Shown piece by piece: positions 1 to 6,435 of a DNA stretch of 6,675 bases. The notes under the pieces are model-generated. The model was not told the DNA's origin. It was given only the letters and a program-made list of their open reading frames with translations, and did no database searches. The DNA is from Verrucomicrobiales bacterium. GTDB lineage: Bacteria > Verrucomicrobiota > Verrucomicrobiia > Methylacidiphilales > JAAUTS01. A program made the position numbers and the translations under genes. Every line of letters starts with the position of its first letter. Position 1 is the first letter of the stretch. The DNA lies in contig JAITHY010000204.1 of NCBI GenBank assembly GCA_031279715.1, positions 1 to 6,675 on the forward strand. Direction: 5' to 3'.

Positions 1-2
1 CC

Positions 3-101
3 ACCCGCTACTTCATCGCCATGCTCTACTTCACCGCCGCCAAGCTCAAGATTCCCTCGCTGCTAAATTATTCCCTTGCCAAACCCGCCATTCCACTCTA
101 A
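3..101 (+). CDS. C-terminal fragment of an unrecognised protein
   Basis: An open frame enters from the left edge and ends at TAA (99-101), giving a 32-residue C-terminus with the segment RYFIAMLYFTAAKLKIPSLL. The stretch is mainly hydrophobic and aromatic with scattered lysines and ends in KPAIPL. I do not recognise the family and too little is visible to assign a function or decide whether it is a membrane protein. Codon use, with many C-ending codons at the start, is consistent with a real gene. A run of further stop codons follows immediately (TAA, TAATGA), as is common after a genuine gene end. Confidence 0.55.
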   Translation, partial: TRYFIAMLYFTAAKLKIPSLLNYSLAKPAIPL

Positions 102-143
102 ATAATGAGGAACCAAAAATAATTATGCGATACTTTTCACCTC

Positions 144-245
144 ATGCCCAGCGCGGTGGTGGCGAGCATGCGGGTGAACGGCGGCGGTGTGGTCGGCGGA
201 TTTGTCAAAGTCAGCGGCGTCAGCGCGGTCGGTGTGAGTTTTTAA
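144..245 (+). CDS. Possible small ORF or 3' gene remnant, 33 codons
   Basis: ATG at 144 to TAA at 243-245 gives 33 residues rich in Gly, Val and Ser, including VNGGGVVGGFVKVSGVSAVG. There is no convincing ribosome binding site, and the frame is closed by a TAA at 120-122. The peptide looks more like the glycine-rich tail of a longer protein than a complete one, so it may be the end of a deleted gene. Two copies of the GTCAGCG word (210-216 and 219-225) sit in it and encode the VSG and VSA steps. No function can be assigned. The rest of the interval from 102 to 328 shows nothing else I can support. Confidence 0.25.
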   Translation: MPSAVVASMRVNGGGVVGGFVKVSGVSAVGVSF

Positions 246-328
246 TCAGCGCGGCCATTTGCTGGCAATCATTCTTTATAATTTTCCATCCATCTTTTAG
301 CCGGGGAAATGTTGCCGCGCCCTGGAAA

Positions 329-374
329 CACAAAACAGGCGCGAAAGCTGAAAAACTTTCGCGCCTGTTTTGTG
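329..374 (-). terminator. Perfect 19-bp hairpin after the isomerase gene
   Basis: Positions 329-347 and 356-374 are exact reverse complements (19 bp) around an 8-base loop at 348-355. The hairpin lies six bases beyond the isomerase stop codon on the minus strand, the usual place for an intrinsic terminator. The minus-strand 3' arm is itself T-rich (TGTTTTGTG followed by TTT), but there is no uninterrupted T-run after the stem. Unlike the other terminators in the window, it does not contain the CGCTGAC word. Confidence 0.75.
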
Positions 375-379
375 GATGG

Positions 380-1375
380 TTATTTTTTCTCAAACGCCGC
401 GTCGAACGCCACTTTCGACGGCGCGAAATCCAGCCGTTTCACGAACGCCGCCGATTCCGCCGCGCCGTGCTCGCGGTCCATGCCGATGTCTTCCCACTCG
501 ACCGACAGCGGGCCTTGGTAGTTGATTTCGTTCAGCGCGCGGATAATCAACTCGAAGTTGACGCTGCCGCGGCCCAGCGAGCGAAATTCCCAGAACCGCC
601 GCGCGTCGCCGAAGTTCGTGTGCCCGCCGAACACGCCCGCCTCCGCCGGCGTCGCCGACCAGTGCACATCCTTCATATGCGCGTGGAAAATGCGGTCTTT
701 GAATTTGCGGATGAAGGCGATGTAATCCACGCCCTGGTAGCCGAGGTGCGAGGGGTCGTAGTTGAAGCCGAACGCCGGATGGTAATCCAGCGCCTGCAAC
801 GCCCGTTCCGCGCTGACGATGTCGAACGCGATTTCCGTCGGGTGCACTTCGAGCGCGAACTTGACGCCGAGTTTTTGGAATTCGTCGAGGATGGGTTTCC
901 ATTGCCGCGCGAACTTGGCGTAGCCGTCGTCAATCATCTTTGGCGGCACCGGCGGGAACGAGTATAGCAAGTGCCAGATGGGGCTGCCGGTGAAGCCGTT
1001 GACCACGCTGACGCCGAGCTTTTTCGCCGCGCGCGCCGTTTCAATCATCTCCGCCGCCGCGCGTTCGTTGACGCCCTTGCCGTCGCCCCACACGTGCGCG
1101 GGCAGGATGGACTTGTGCCGCTCGTCCACGTTGTCGCTGACGGCCTGTCCCAGCAAGTGGTTGGAGATGGAGTAAACACCCAGTCCGCGCTCCTTCAATA
1201 GCGCGAGTTTTTTGCCCGTGTAATCCGGCTCGCTGTTGGCGCGCGGCACCTCAAAATGGTCGCCCCAGCAGGCGAGTTCGAGTCCGTCATAGCCGAATTG
1301 TTTTGCTTTTTGGGCGAGAACTTCCAGCGGAAGGTCGGCCCATTGCCCGGTGAATAGAGTTATTTTTCTGCTCAT
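380..1375 (-). CDS. Sugar phosphate isomerase/epimerase, IolE-like TIM barrel
   Basis: The 331-residue protein belongs to the xylose-isomerase-like TIM-barrel / AP-endonuclease-2 superfamily. These are cytoplasmic, metal-dependent enzymes that isomerise or epimerise sugars and inositol derivatives; the substrate cannot be told from sequence. Visible signatures are GYDGLELACWGDHFEV near residue 30 (E33), FALEVHPTE (E176, H178), FNYDPSHLGYQG (D207, H210), RIFHAHMKDVHW (H231, H233) and LSVEWEDIGMD (E293). These match the usual Glu/Asp/His metal ligands of the fold. Length is normal for the larger members. I chose the ATG at 1373-1375, which gives MSRKITLFTGQWADLP. A GTG at 1424-1426 would add 17 residues of unconvincing sequence that abut a dispersed repeat. 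No clear Shine-Dalgarno sequence precedes the ATG. The gene appears to be a single transcription unit closed by the hairpin at 329-374. Confidence 0.9.
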   Translation of the reverse strand: MSRKITLFTGQWADLPLEVLAQKAKQFGYDGLELACWGDHFEVPRANSEPDYTGKKLALLKERGLGVYSISNHLLGQAVSDNVDERHKSILPAHVWGDGKGVNERAAAEMIETARAAKKLGVSVVNGFTGSPIWHLLYSFPPVPPKMIDDGYAKFARQWKPILDEFQKLGVKFALEVHPTEIAFDIVSAERALQALDYHPAFGFNYDPSHLGYQGVDYIAFIRKFKDRIFHAHMKDVHWSATPAEAGVFGGHTNFGDARRFWEFRSLGRGSVNFELIIRALNEINYQGPLSVEWEDIGMDREHGAAESAAFVKRLDFAPSKVAFDAAFEKK

Positions 1376-1426
1376 AGTAGGGCCATCAGCATGGGAAAAG
1401 GGTTGAAAATTGCAACAGAATTTCAC

Positions 1427-1477
1427 CGCAAACCCGCCGGCGCCGCGGTGATGGGAATGTTCCGCCGCTGGTGCTCA
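1427..1477 (+). repeat. Dispersed ~51-bp repeat, copy 1
   Basis: This copy starts CGCAAAC and contains CGGTGATGGGAATG. Over the first 47 bases it differs from copy 2 (2442) at roughly seven positions, and the last few bases are more divergent. It lies between the isomerase start and the DUF4349 gene. Read on the minus strand it encodes HQRRNIPITAAPAGLR and then TGA, closely matching the C-terminus of the PHP protein encoded by copy 3. No other coding sequence surrounds it here. Confidence 0.75.
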
Positions 1478-1554
1478 ACATTACCATCTTTTAATGATTC
1501 CGCGCTTGTCTAACGGTGAGGATTTGCCAGAGTTGTTCCGAAAGAAAAAATAAT

Positions 1555-2436
1555 ATGAAACGTTTTTTAATCAAAGGTTTTGTGTGGTCGCGGCGGGGTT
1601 TGCGGTGTTGTTCGGCTTGCGGCTTGGGTACGGGTATTTGAGCCACCCGGCGCGGCAGAATGATAATGATAGTTGGAGTAATAATGATTCTTACCAAGTC
1701 AACAACAGCGGCAATCTACGGCTCAGCAACAGCGGCAAGAGCAATTACGCCAGCATCAAATTTGCAAAAGGCGCGGTGCCAGCGATGCAGGCGACGATTG
1801 ACCAGAAGTATGAGAAAATCGGCTCGGTGGCGTTGCAGAGCGAGGATTTTGACAAAGATGAAAAAAACATCCGCGACTTAATCAAACAATATGACGCGCT
1901 GATTCAATACGAGCAGAGCAACGGGCTGGCGGGCGCTGGAGTTGAGCATCGGCGTGCGGCCGGAGAAATTCGACGAGGTGTTGCAGGAGGTGCGGCGCGT
2001 CGGCAGATTGATTTCGCTGCACATCAGCAAGACCGACAAGACCAATGAGTTCAAGGAACTGGAAGCCAAGCGGCTGGCGCTGACCAAGACCCGCGACGCC
2101 TTGGTGCAATTGAAAAGCAAGAGCGGCAAAATCGAGGAGTTGGTGAATTTGGAGAATCGCATCCTTGAGGTGGAAAATCAAATCCAAGGGCTTGGCGTCA
2201 AGCTCGGCGAGTTCGACGAGACCAACGAATTTTGCACGGTCAAGCTGACCTTGCAGGAAAGCATGACCATCAGCGGCATCCCGCTGGCGCAGCGAATCAA
2301 GGTCGCTTTCGAGTGGACAGTGAAAGCCTATCTGGGGCTGATGGTCACGGCGTTATTCGGTTTTCTGGCGTTGCTGGTGCTGGCGGTGCTGATACCGAAA
2401 GTCAGGGCGTTGTTCGCGCTGTTCGGTGACAAGTGA
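1555..2436 (+). pseudogene. DUF4349 membrane-anchored protein, two frameshifts
   Basis: Three frame segments together rebuild one DUF4349 protein of about 290 residues. Segment 1 starts at ATG 1555 (MKRFLIKGFV). Segment 2, from about 1584 (VVAAGFAVLFGLRLGYGYL), completes an N-terminal signal or membrane segment and continues into YEKIGSVALQSEDFDKDEK and LIKQYDALIQYEQSNG. Segment 3, from about 1930 (RALELSIGVRPEKFDEVL), carries the coiled-coil core with SKTDKTNEFKELEAKR and SGKIEELVNLENRILEVE, then NEFCTVKLTL, a membrane helix (about LGLMVTALFGFLALLVLAVL) and a TGA stop. The first junction (about 1582-1590) is equivalent to one missing base. The second (about 1924-1941) is equivalent to one extra or two missing bases, so the errors cancel. 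Family members are envelope proteins of unknown role. The upstream AAAGAAAAAA could serve as a weak ribosome binding site. Sequencing error is an alternative to inactivation. Confidence 0.8.
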
Positions 2437-2441
2437 TTATT

Positions 2442-2492
2442 CGCAAACTCGCCAGCGCCTCGGTGATGGGAGTGTCCCGCCGCTGACGGTCA
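2442..2492 (+). repeat. Dispersed ~51-bp repeat, copy 2
   Basis: By hand alignment 46 of 51 bases match copy 3 (4089-4139). It fills most of the gap between the convergent DUF4349 and LRV genes. Read on the minus strand it encodes RQRRDTPITEALASLR, again the PHP C-terminal peptide, but there is no PHP gene here. Its right end runs into the CGCTGACGGTCAGCG palindrome. Confidence 0.8.
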
Positions 2493-2497
2493 GCGGC
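2479..2497. repeat. Palindrome of two CGCTGAC words between convergent genes
   Basis: GCCGCTGAC-G-GTCAGCGGC is a perfect 9-bp inverted repeat around one base. It can fold as an 8-bp stem with a 3-base loop and lies between the stop codons of two convergent genes (2436 and 2502). No T-run follows directly on either strand, so a terminator role is possible but not shown. The same 15-base core recurs at 4064-4078. Confidence 0.7.
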
Positions 2498-2501
2498 AGC
2501 G

Positions 2502-4019
2502 TCACTTCCGGTTTTTGACTTCCTCCAAAATTTTGCTCTCATGCTCGGCGAGGGCGTGAAGAGCGCGGTCGTTGCCAAGTCTTGCCGCGCCGCGCAGGCC
2601 GTCGGAGGCCACCACCCTCAGCGGGCGGAGGTTCGGGTCTTGCAGGACGGCGATGAAAAAATTAACGGCCTCGGCATTGCCACGGTCAGCGGGATATTGC
2701 AACGCGCCGCACACGCTGGAGAGCAGCCAGCCGTGTTTTTCGTAATGCAACAGCGCGTCGAGCGCCTCGCGATTGTCGGCGGCGGCGCCGCGAAAGTCCG
2801 GCTCACGCGCGGCGCGTTGCAGCGCGGCGAAGGCGGACGGGCGGTCACCGGCGGCGTCGCCGATGATGTCGAACGCGGCGTGCATCAGCTTCAGGTTGGC
2901 GCTCAGCTGCTGATGATCATTTTTCCGGTCAATATCAGCGTAGAGAATTTTGTATTGCGCGTGAATTTCGTCCAGCGCGCCGAGGTCACCGTCAGCGGCG
3001 CGGCGGCCCAGTTCTTGCATTTTCAACATTGCCGGATCGGGCGGGTCAGACCACAAGCCGCGCTGTTTGGCATTGCTTTCGGCATATTGGTGCACCGTGG
3101 CGACCGGGTCTTTCGTCAGCGCCAGCAGTTGTTCGGCGGGCAGACTCGGATTGGTCGTCAGTCAAGTCCGCACTCGGTCGTCACGGTCAGCGGTGAGTTG
3201 CGCGAGTGTCGCCGGCGGTGTGGACGGATTGGTGCCGACACACAGCCGGACGTAGTTGACGTCCATGTCGGCGAGCGCTTGCAAAATTTCCGGCGGCGTG
3301 TTCCGGTTGCGAGCCAGTTCGCGCCAAGTTTCGTAACCGTTGACTTGCGTTTGATTTTTTACCAACTCATAAATTTGCGCCAGCTCCGCCGCTGACAGTC
3401 GCGGATTGTCGGCGAGTGCGCCCAGCACTTTGAAATTGCCGCCGCTGACCATGACTTTGAACAACTCCGCGAGGTCAGCGTCAGCGAGGGCGGGATTGTC
3501 GGCGAGTTTTTCCAGGACGCGCGTGTTCCTCGCCCTCAGCGCCCGGCTTTGCAAACGGCTCAACTCCCCGGCGGGAGTTTGTGGCGACGCGGCGAGCCTG
3601 GCCAGCCGCTGCTGGTGCAGGTACCGGCCTGACATCCAGCCGCTGACGGTGAGCGCGAACACGGCGGCCAGCAGCAGCGGCAAATTGGTCACGCGGTTGT
3701 CCGCGCTGCGCATGGTTTCCAAAATAAAAAACACGACATATGCCAGCGCCCACGAGACACCCGCGCAGATGAACGTCGCCGCCAGCGTGTAAAACGGCAG
3801 GAAGAAATAGGCAATGCCGGCGGTGGAGGATTTGCTGGCGAGAATTCCGTGTTGCGCCCAGACGACAAACGCGGTCACCAGCAGCGTGGTCAATATCAGC
3901 ATCGTCACCAACAGCGAGCGGGCCGGTGTATGTTTGCGCGCCACTCACACCGTCAGCGCCACCAACGCCGCAAGCAGCAGAATATATGGCAGCACGGCAA
4001 CCATGAGGAAAAAAATCAT
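2502..4019 (-). pseudogene. Membrane protein with LRV repeats, two in-frame TGA codons
   Basis: One continuous frame of 505 codons plus stop (TGA at 2504-2502) carries two internal TGAs at 3947-3945 and 3164-3162. From ATG 4019 (or 4004) it reads MVAVLPYILLLAALVALTV, TGA, VARKHTPAR, then membrane segments around SLLVTMLILTTLLVTAFVVW, FFLPFYTLAATFICAGVSWA and LPLLLAAVFALTVSGW. Repeats of the leucine-rich-repeat-variant type follow: LADNPALADADLAELF, LADNPRLSAAELAQIYEL, ARNRNTPPEILQALADMD and GTNPSTPPATLAQLTADR. After DDRVRT comes TGA, and the next repeat continues in the same frame as LTTNPSLPAEQLLALTKD. A soluble tail of about 190 residues ends EEVKNRK. Both TGAs sit where tryptophan would fit. 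GTG at 3944 could restart translation after the first TGA, leaving 260 residues up to the second. Function unknown; LRV domains are presumed binding surfaces. Inactivation is the simplest reading; readthrough or sequencing error are alternatives. Confidence 0.8.
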
Positions 4020-4055
4020 GCCGGATTGTCATCCCGTTTTATTTTTTGTGCAATT

Positions 4056-4078
4056 AAAAACACCGCTGACGGTCAGCG
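4056..4078 (-). terminator. Intrinsic terminator of the PHP gene built from two CGCTGAC words
   Basis: The palindrome CGCTGACGGTCAGCG at 4064-4078 directly abuts the PHP stop codon (4081-4079). In the minus direction it is followed by GTGTTTTTAAT, so a short GC-rich stem with a T5 run at 4060-4056 follows the gene at once. The stem is only about 6-7 bp with a tight loop, so efficiency is uncertain. Confidence 0.6.
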
Positions 4079-4897
4079 TCAACATTCGCGCAAACTCGCC
4101 AGCGCGTCGGTGATGGGGATGTCCCGCCGCCGGCGGTCAAGGAACACGCTGACGTTCACGAAGCCGCAGTCTTGCAACAGCGTCAGCGCCTCCTCGTAAT
4201 GGTCGGCGACGCGCGACGGTTCGTGAGCGTCAGCGCCGACGGTCATGGGGATGCCGCGTTCGCGGATGGCGCGGATGATGGCGGGCGCGGGGTTCATCTC
4301 CGGCACGGTTTTTAGCAAGCCGGAGGTGTTCAATTCCATTGCCACGCCCGTGTCGGCGATGCGGTCGAGCGCGCGGCAAATGTGCGGCATCAGCGCGTCG
4401 AGGTTCCAAAATTCGGAGCCTTGGTTTTTCACAATGTCGGGGTGCGAGAGGCAGTCGAACAAGCCCGTCTCCGCCGCGAGCGCGAGCTGGTTGTAATAGC
4501 CCTTGTGAAACTCGTGCCAGCCGCCGTGAAAATAGCGCGCGGTGTATTCCTTGATTTGCGGGTGCACGGAGCCGAGGATGTAATGGAACGGGGCGCGCTG
4601 GTGCAGTTTTTCGAGCCAGCCTTCCATGCCGGGGAAATAATCGCTCTCCATGCCCGGCAACACCTCGACGCGCCCGCGCCACTCGCGCCGGGCGTCGGCG
4701 ATGAGTTGCAAATACTCGTCGAACTGCTCCGGACGCATCCGCACATGGGCGGAGAAATTATCCGGCATCGGGCTGTGGCAGGTGACGATGACGCCCTTCA
4801 AGCCGCGCCGTTGGGCGACGGCGGCGTATTCGCCAGGCTGGCCGTCAGCGTGCCGGCAGAGCGGCGTGTGCATGTGCGTTTCGTAGAGCAAGGGCAT
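4079..4897 (-). CDS. PHP-domain phosphatase, histidinol-phosphatase (HisK/HisJ) family
   Basis: The 272-residue protein begins MPLLYETHMHTPLCRHADGQ and has the ordered PHP metal ligands: H8 and H10 (HMH), H16, H41 (TCHSP), E84 (GMESDYFPG), H112 (LGSVH), H152 (SHPDI), and D223/H225 (GADAHEP). These coordinate a multinuclear metal centre that hydrolyses phosphate monoesters. The layout is that of HisK-type L-histidinol phosphatases, which release histidinol in histidine biosynthesis; the length is typical. No other his gene is visible, so the substrate is inferred from family only. The C-terminal RRRRDIPITDALASLREC is encoded by copy 3 of the dispersed 51-bp repeat. The start ATG at 4897 diverges from sodA across about 100 bp. 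Four CGCTGAC words lie inside, one of them encoding the ADA of the metal-binding GADAHEP. Confidence 0.85.
   Translation of the reverse strand: MPLLYETHMHTPLCRHADGQPGEYAAVAQRRGLKGVIVTCHSPMPDNFSAHVRMRPEQFDEYLQLIADARREWRGRVEVLPGMESDYFPGMEGWLEKLHQRAPFHYILGSVHPQIKEYTARYFHGGWHEFHKGYYNQLALAAETGLFDCLSHPDIVKNQGSEFWNLDALMPHICRALDRIADTGVAMELNTSGLLKTVPEMNPAPAIIRAIRERGIPMTVGADAHEPSRVADHYEEALTLLQDCGFVNVSVFLDRRRRDIPITDALASLREC
4089..4139 (+). repeat. Dispersed ~51-bp repeat, copy 3 (inside the PHP gene 3' end)
   Basis: This copy begins CGCAAACTCGCCAGCG and matches copy 2 at 46 of 51 bases, and copy 1 less closely. It lies in the coding region for the last 16 or so residues of the PHP protein, in the same orientation as the other copies. 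Since HisK-like proteins often have a basic stretch near their C-terminus, this could be the parent sequence, with the other two as displaced copies. That direction is inference. Confidence 0.75.
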
Positions 4898-4948
4898 GAG
4901 CGCAGATTAAACCACGGATGAGCGTGAGTGAACACTGTTAATTAAAAC

Positions 4949-4976
4949 TTGCGCGACGCGCGGCGGGATTTAAACT
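4949..4976 (+). promoter_or_regulatory. Candidate sodA promoter
   Basis: TTGCGC (4949-4954) and TAAACT (4971-4976), spaced by 16 bases, loosely resemble -35 and -10 boxes. They lie in the AT-richer part of the roughly 100-bp divergent gap, 25 bases before the sodA start. Each box matches its consensus only partly. No operator was recognised. Confidence 0.25.
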
Positions 4977-5000
4977 GATATTTGTAACGAAAGGAAATTT

Positions 5001-5606
5001 ATGGCTTATACTTTGCCGCCCCTTGGCTACGCATTCAACGCGCTGGAACCTTGTCTCGACGCGCTGACCATGGAAATTCACCACGACAAACACCACGCCG
5101 CTTACGTGAATAATTTGAACAAGGCGCTGGAAAACCAACTCGAACTCGCCGCGCTGCCGGTGGAAAAATTGATCGCCAACCTCGGCGCCGTCCCTGAAAC
5201 CATCCGCGGCGCGGTGCGCAACAACGGCGGCGGACACGCCAACCACAGCCTGTTTTGGCGGACGCTGACACCGAACGGCGCGAAAGCCCCGGCCGGCAAA
5301 CTCGCCGCTGACATTGACGCCGCGTTCGGCAGTTTCGACGCGCTGAAGGACGCGGTTGAAAAGGCCGGCGCCGCGCGATTCGGCAGCGGCTGGGTGTGGC
5401 TCGTTGTCGCTGACGGTGGCAAGCTCGCAGTCACCAGCACCGCCAACCAAGACAGCCCGCTGATGGAGGGGGTGCGGCCCGTCTTCGGTATTGACGTATG
5501 GGAGCACGCCTACTATTTGAAATACCAAAACCGCCGCCCCGATTATCTCAAGGCAATTTGGAACGCCCTCAACTGGGACGAAATCGCGAAAATTTACGAG
5601 TATTGA
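5001..5606 (+). CDS. sodA: Superoxide dismutase, Mn-type
   Basis: The 201-residue cytoplasmic enzyme dismutates superoxide to oxygen and hydrogen peroxide and is full length for the Fe/Mn family. The metal ligands are all present: H27 (MEIHHDKHH), H82 (GGHANHSLFW), and D165 and H169 (DVWEHAYYLKYQNRRPDYL). The GGHANHSLFW segment and the C-terminal-domain glutamine in TANQDSP (Q150) point to the manganese-type branch rather than the iron type, which usually carries its glutamine in the N-terminal half; metal choice from sequence is not certain. The start is well supported by AAAGGA ending about six bases upstream. It is monocistronic by appearance, divergent from the PHP gene and closed by a strong hairpin. 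Four CGCTGAC words occur inside in two reading frames (ALT and TLT; AAD and VADG). Confidence 0.95.
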   Translation: MAYTLPPLGYAFNALEPCLDALTMEIHHDKHHAAYVNNLNKALENQLELAALPVEKLIANLGAVPETIRGAVRNNGGGHANHSLFWRTLTPNGAKAPAGKLAADIDAAFGSFDALKDAVEKAGAARFGSGWVWLVVADGGKLAVTSTANQDSPLMEGVRPVFGIDVWEHAYYLKYQNRRPDYLKAIWNALNWDEIAKIYEY

Positions 5607-5622
5607 CAACACTGACACAACC

Positions 5623-5656
5623 AAAGCGCTGACGATGTGCCCGCCGTCAGCGCTTT
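5623..5656 (+). terminator. sodA terminator hairpin, 12-bp stem built on CGCTGAC
   Basis: AAAGCGCTGACG (5623-5634) and CGTCAGCGCTTT (5645-5656) are exact complements around a 10-base loop. The hairpin lies 16 bases after the sodA stop. The stem contains one CGCTGAC word in each orientation. The 3' arm ends in CTTTG rather than a long T-run. The A-start and T-end make it nearly symmetrical, so it could act in both directions. Confidence 0.75.
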
Positions 5657-5662
5657 GTGCGC

Positions 5663-5811
5663 ATGAATTACCTGACAAGCTTCAGCGAGAGGGGATAAGC
5701 GGTATCAACGCTCCGTCAGTCGAGGGCTGCGAGCGAATTGCCCGGGCGCTGAGCGTGAAAGATTTGTTCGATTTCCAACGGCAGAATCTTCCACCCAACA
5801 CAATCGCTTGA
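5663..5811 (+). pseudogene. Truncated, frameshifted remnant of an XRE-type HTH regulator
   Basis: The piece MNYLTSFSERG (from 5663) stops at TAA. One frame over, GISGINAPSVEGCERIAR continues as ALSVKDLFDF and ends at TGA 5809-5811. Joined, they match the second half of an XRE/Cro-C1 helix-turn-helix domain (pattern: yLs..ErG....PSve.leriAkaLgV...dLF). The first half of the domain, including the N-terminal helices, is missing: the sodA hairpin lies where it should be. A frame break at about 5690-5697 separates the two pieces. No intact regulator can be made from this stretch. The frame from 5635 is open but shows no further similarity. Confidence 0.55.
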
Positions 5812-5844
5812 AATAATCGGTTGTTCCGCCGACAATCTTGTGTG

Positions 5845-6426
5845 ATGAAAAAAATTCCACCTCTGCTGTTGCTGCTGTGCGTGTCACTGTCAGCGCACCC
5901 CGTCCGCATTGACGCCGGCAAATTGGTGGCGGACGCCCGCGGTCAAATCGGCGCCACCCTGGCCTATGACTCCGCCTACCGCCGCCTGTCTTATCCCAAC
6001 GGAGACGTGCCGCTGGCGACGGGCGTGTGCGCCGATGTCATCGTGCGCGCCTTGCGCGGGCAGGGGGTCGATTTGCAAAAATTAGTGCACGAGGACATGA
6101 CGAAAAATTTTGCGAGGTACCCGCAACGCTGGGGATTGAAAAAGCCGGACGCCAACATCGATCACCGCCGCGTGCCGAATTTGATGACGTTTTTCACCCG
6201 CGCCGGCAACGCCCTCGCCGTCAGCGCCAACCCGCGCGACTACCGCGCCGGCGACATCGTGGCATGGAACCTGAACGCCAGCGGCGTCCTTCCGCACATC
6301 GGCATTGTCTCCGGCCAGGCGACCGCTGACGGTGAGCCGTTGATTATTCACAACATCGGCGGCGGCGCGCGCGAGGAGGCGGTTTTGTTCCGCTACAAAA
6401 TCATCGGTCATTATCGCTTGCGATGA
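5845..6426 (+). CDS. DUF1287 secreted protein (YijF-like)
   Basis: The 193-residue protein begins MKKIPPLLLLLCVSLSAHPV, a typical Sec signal peptide probably cleaved after LSA, so it should be periplasmic. The mature part is a full DUF1287 domain: GVCADVIVRALRGQGVDL (C62), the IDHRRVPNLMTFF segment (around 105-117), YRAGDIVAWNL, LPHIGIVSG (H151) and LIIHNIGGGAREE (H169, N170). The Cys-His-His arrangement resembles NlpC/P60-like cysteine hydrolases, so a cell-wall-related hydrolase role is possible, but the family is not characterised to my knowledge. I chose ATG 5845 because it gives the signal peptide directly; an in-frame start at 5821 (TTG) would put eight charged residues before it. No clear ribosome binding site is seen. 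Three CGCTGAC words lie in it, in three different reading frames (LSA, VSA, TADG). Confidence 0.88.
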   Translation: MKKIPPLLLLLCVSLSAHPVRIDAGKLVADARGQIGATLAYDSAYRRLSYPNGDVPLATGVCADVIVRALRGQGVDLQKLVHEDMTKNFARYPQRWGLKKPDANIDHRRVPNLMTFFTRAGNALAVSANPRDYRAGDIVAWNLNASGVLPHIGIVSGQATADGEPLIIHNIGGGAREEAVLFRYKIIGHYRLR

Positions 6427-6435
6427 AAAGCGAGC

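Noticed and set aside
125..967. 280-codon plus-strand ORF
   Set aside because: It is the antisense shadow of the isomerase gene, rich in Arg and Ala, with no family resemblance.
2541..3395. 284-codon plus-strand ORF
   Set aside because: It is antisense to the LRV gene. Its length comes from GC-rich sequence, and the minus frame carries recognisable LRV repeats on both sides of 3162.
3162..3947. TGA recoded as tryptophan in this organism
   Set aside because: TGA is a credible stop for sodA, the DUF1287 gene and the PHP gene, each ending at the family's expected length just before a hairpin. The tryptophans I checked in these proteins are encoded by TGG.
3162..3947. Selenocysteine at the internal TGA codons
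   Set aside because: Both positions are in a membrane-helix boundary and an LRV repeat where Trp is plausible and a redox residue is not. I saw no obvious SECIS-type hairpin right after either TGA.
1427..4139. The three 51-bp repeats as a CRISPR array
   Set aside because: The copies are 1.0 and 1.6 kb apart with genes between them, and they diverge from each other.
4938..5678. 246-codon minus-strand ORF
   Set aside because: It is antisense to the whole of sodA, which is certain from its metal ligands and ribosome binding site.
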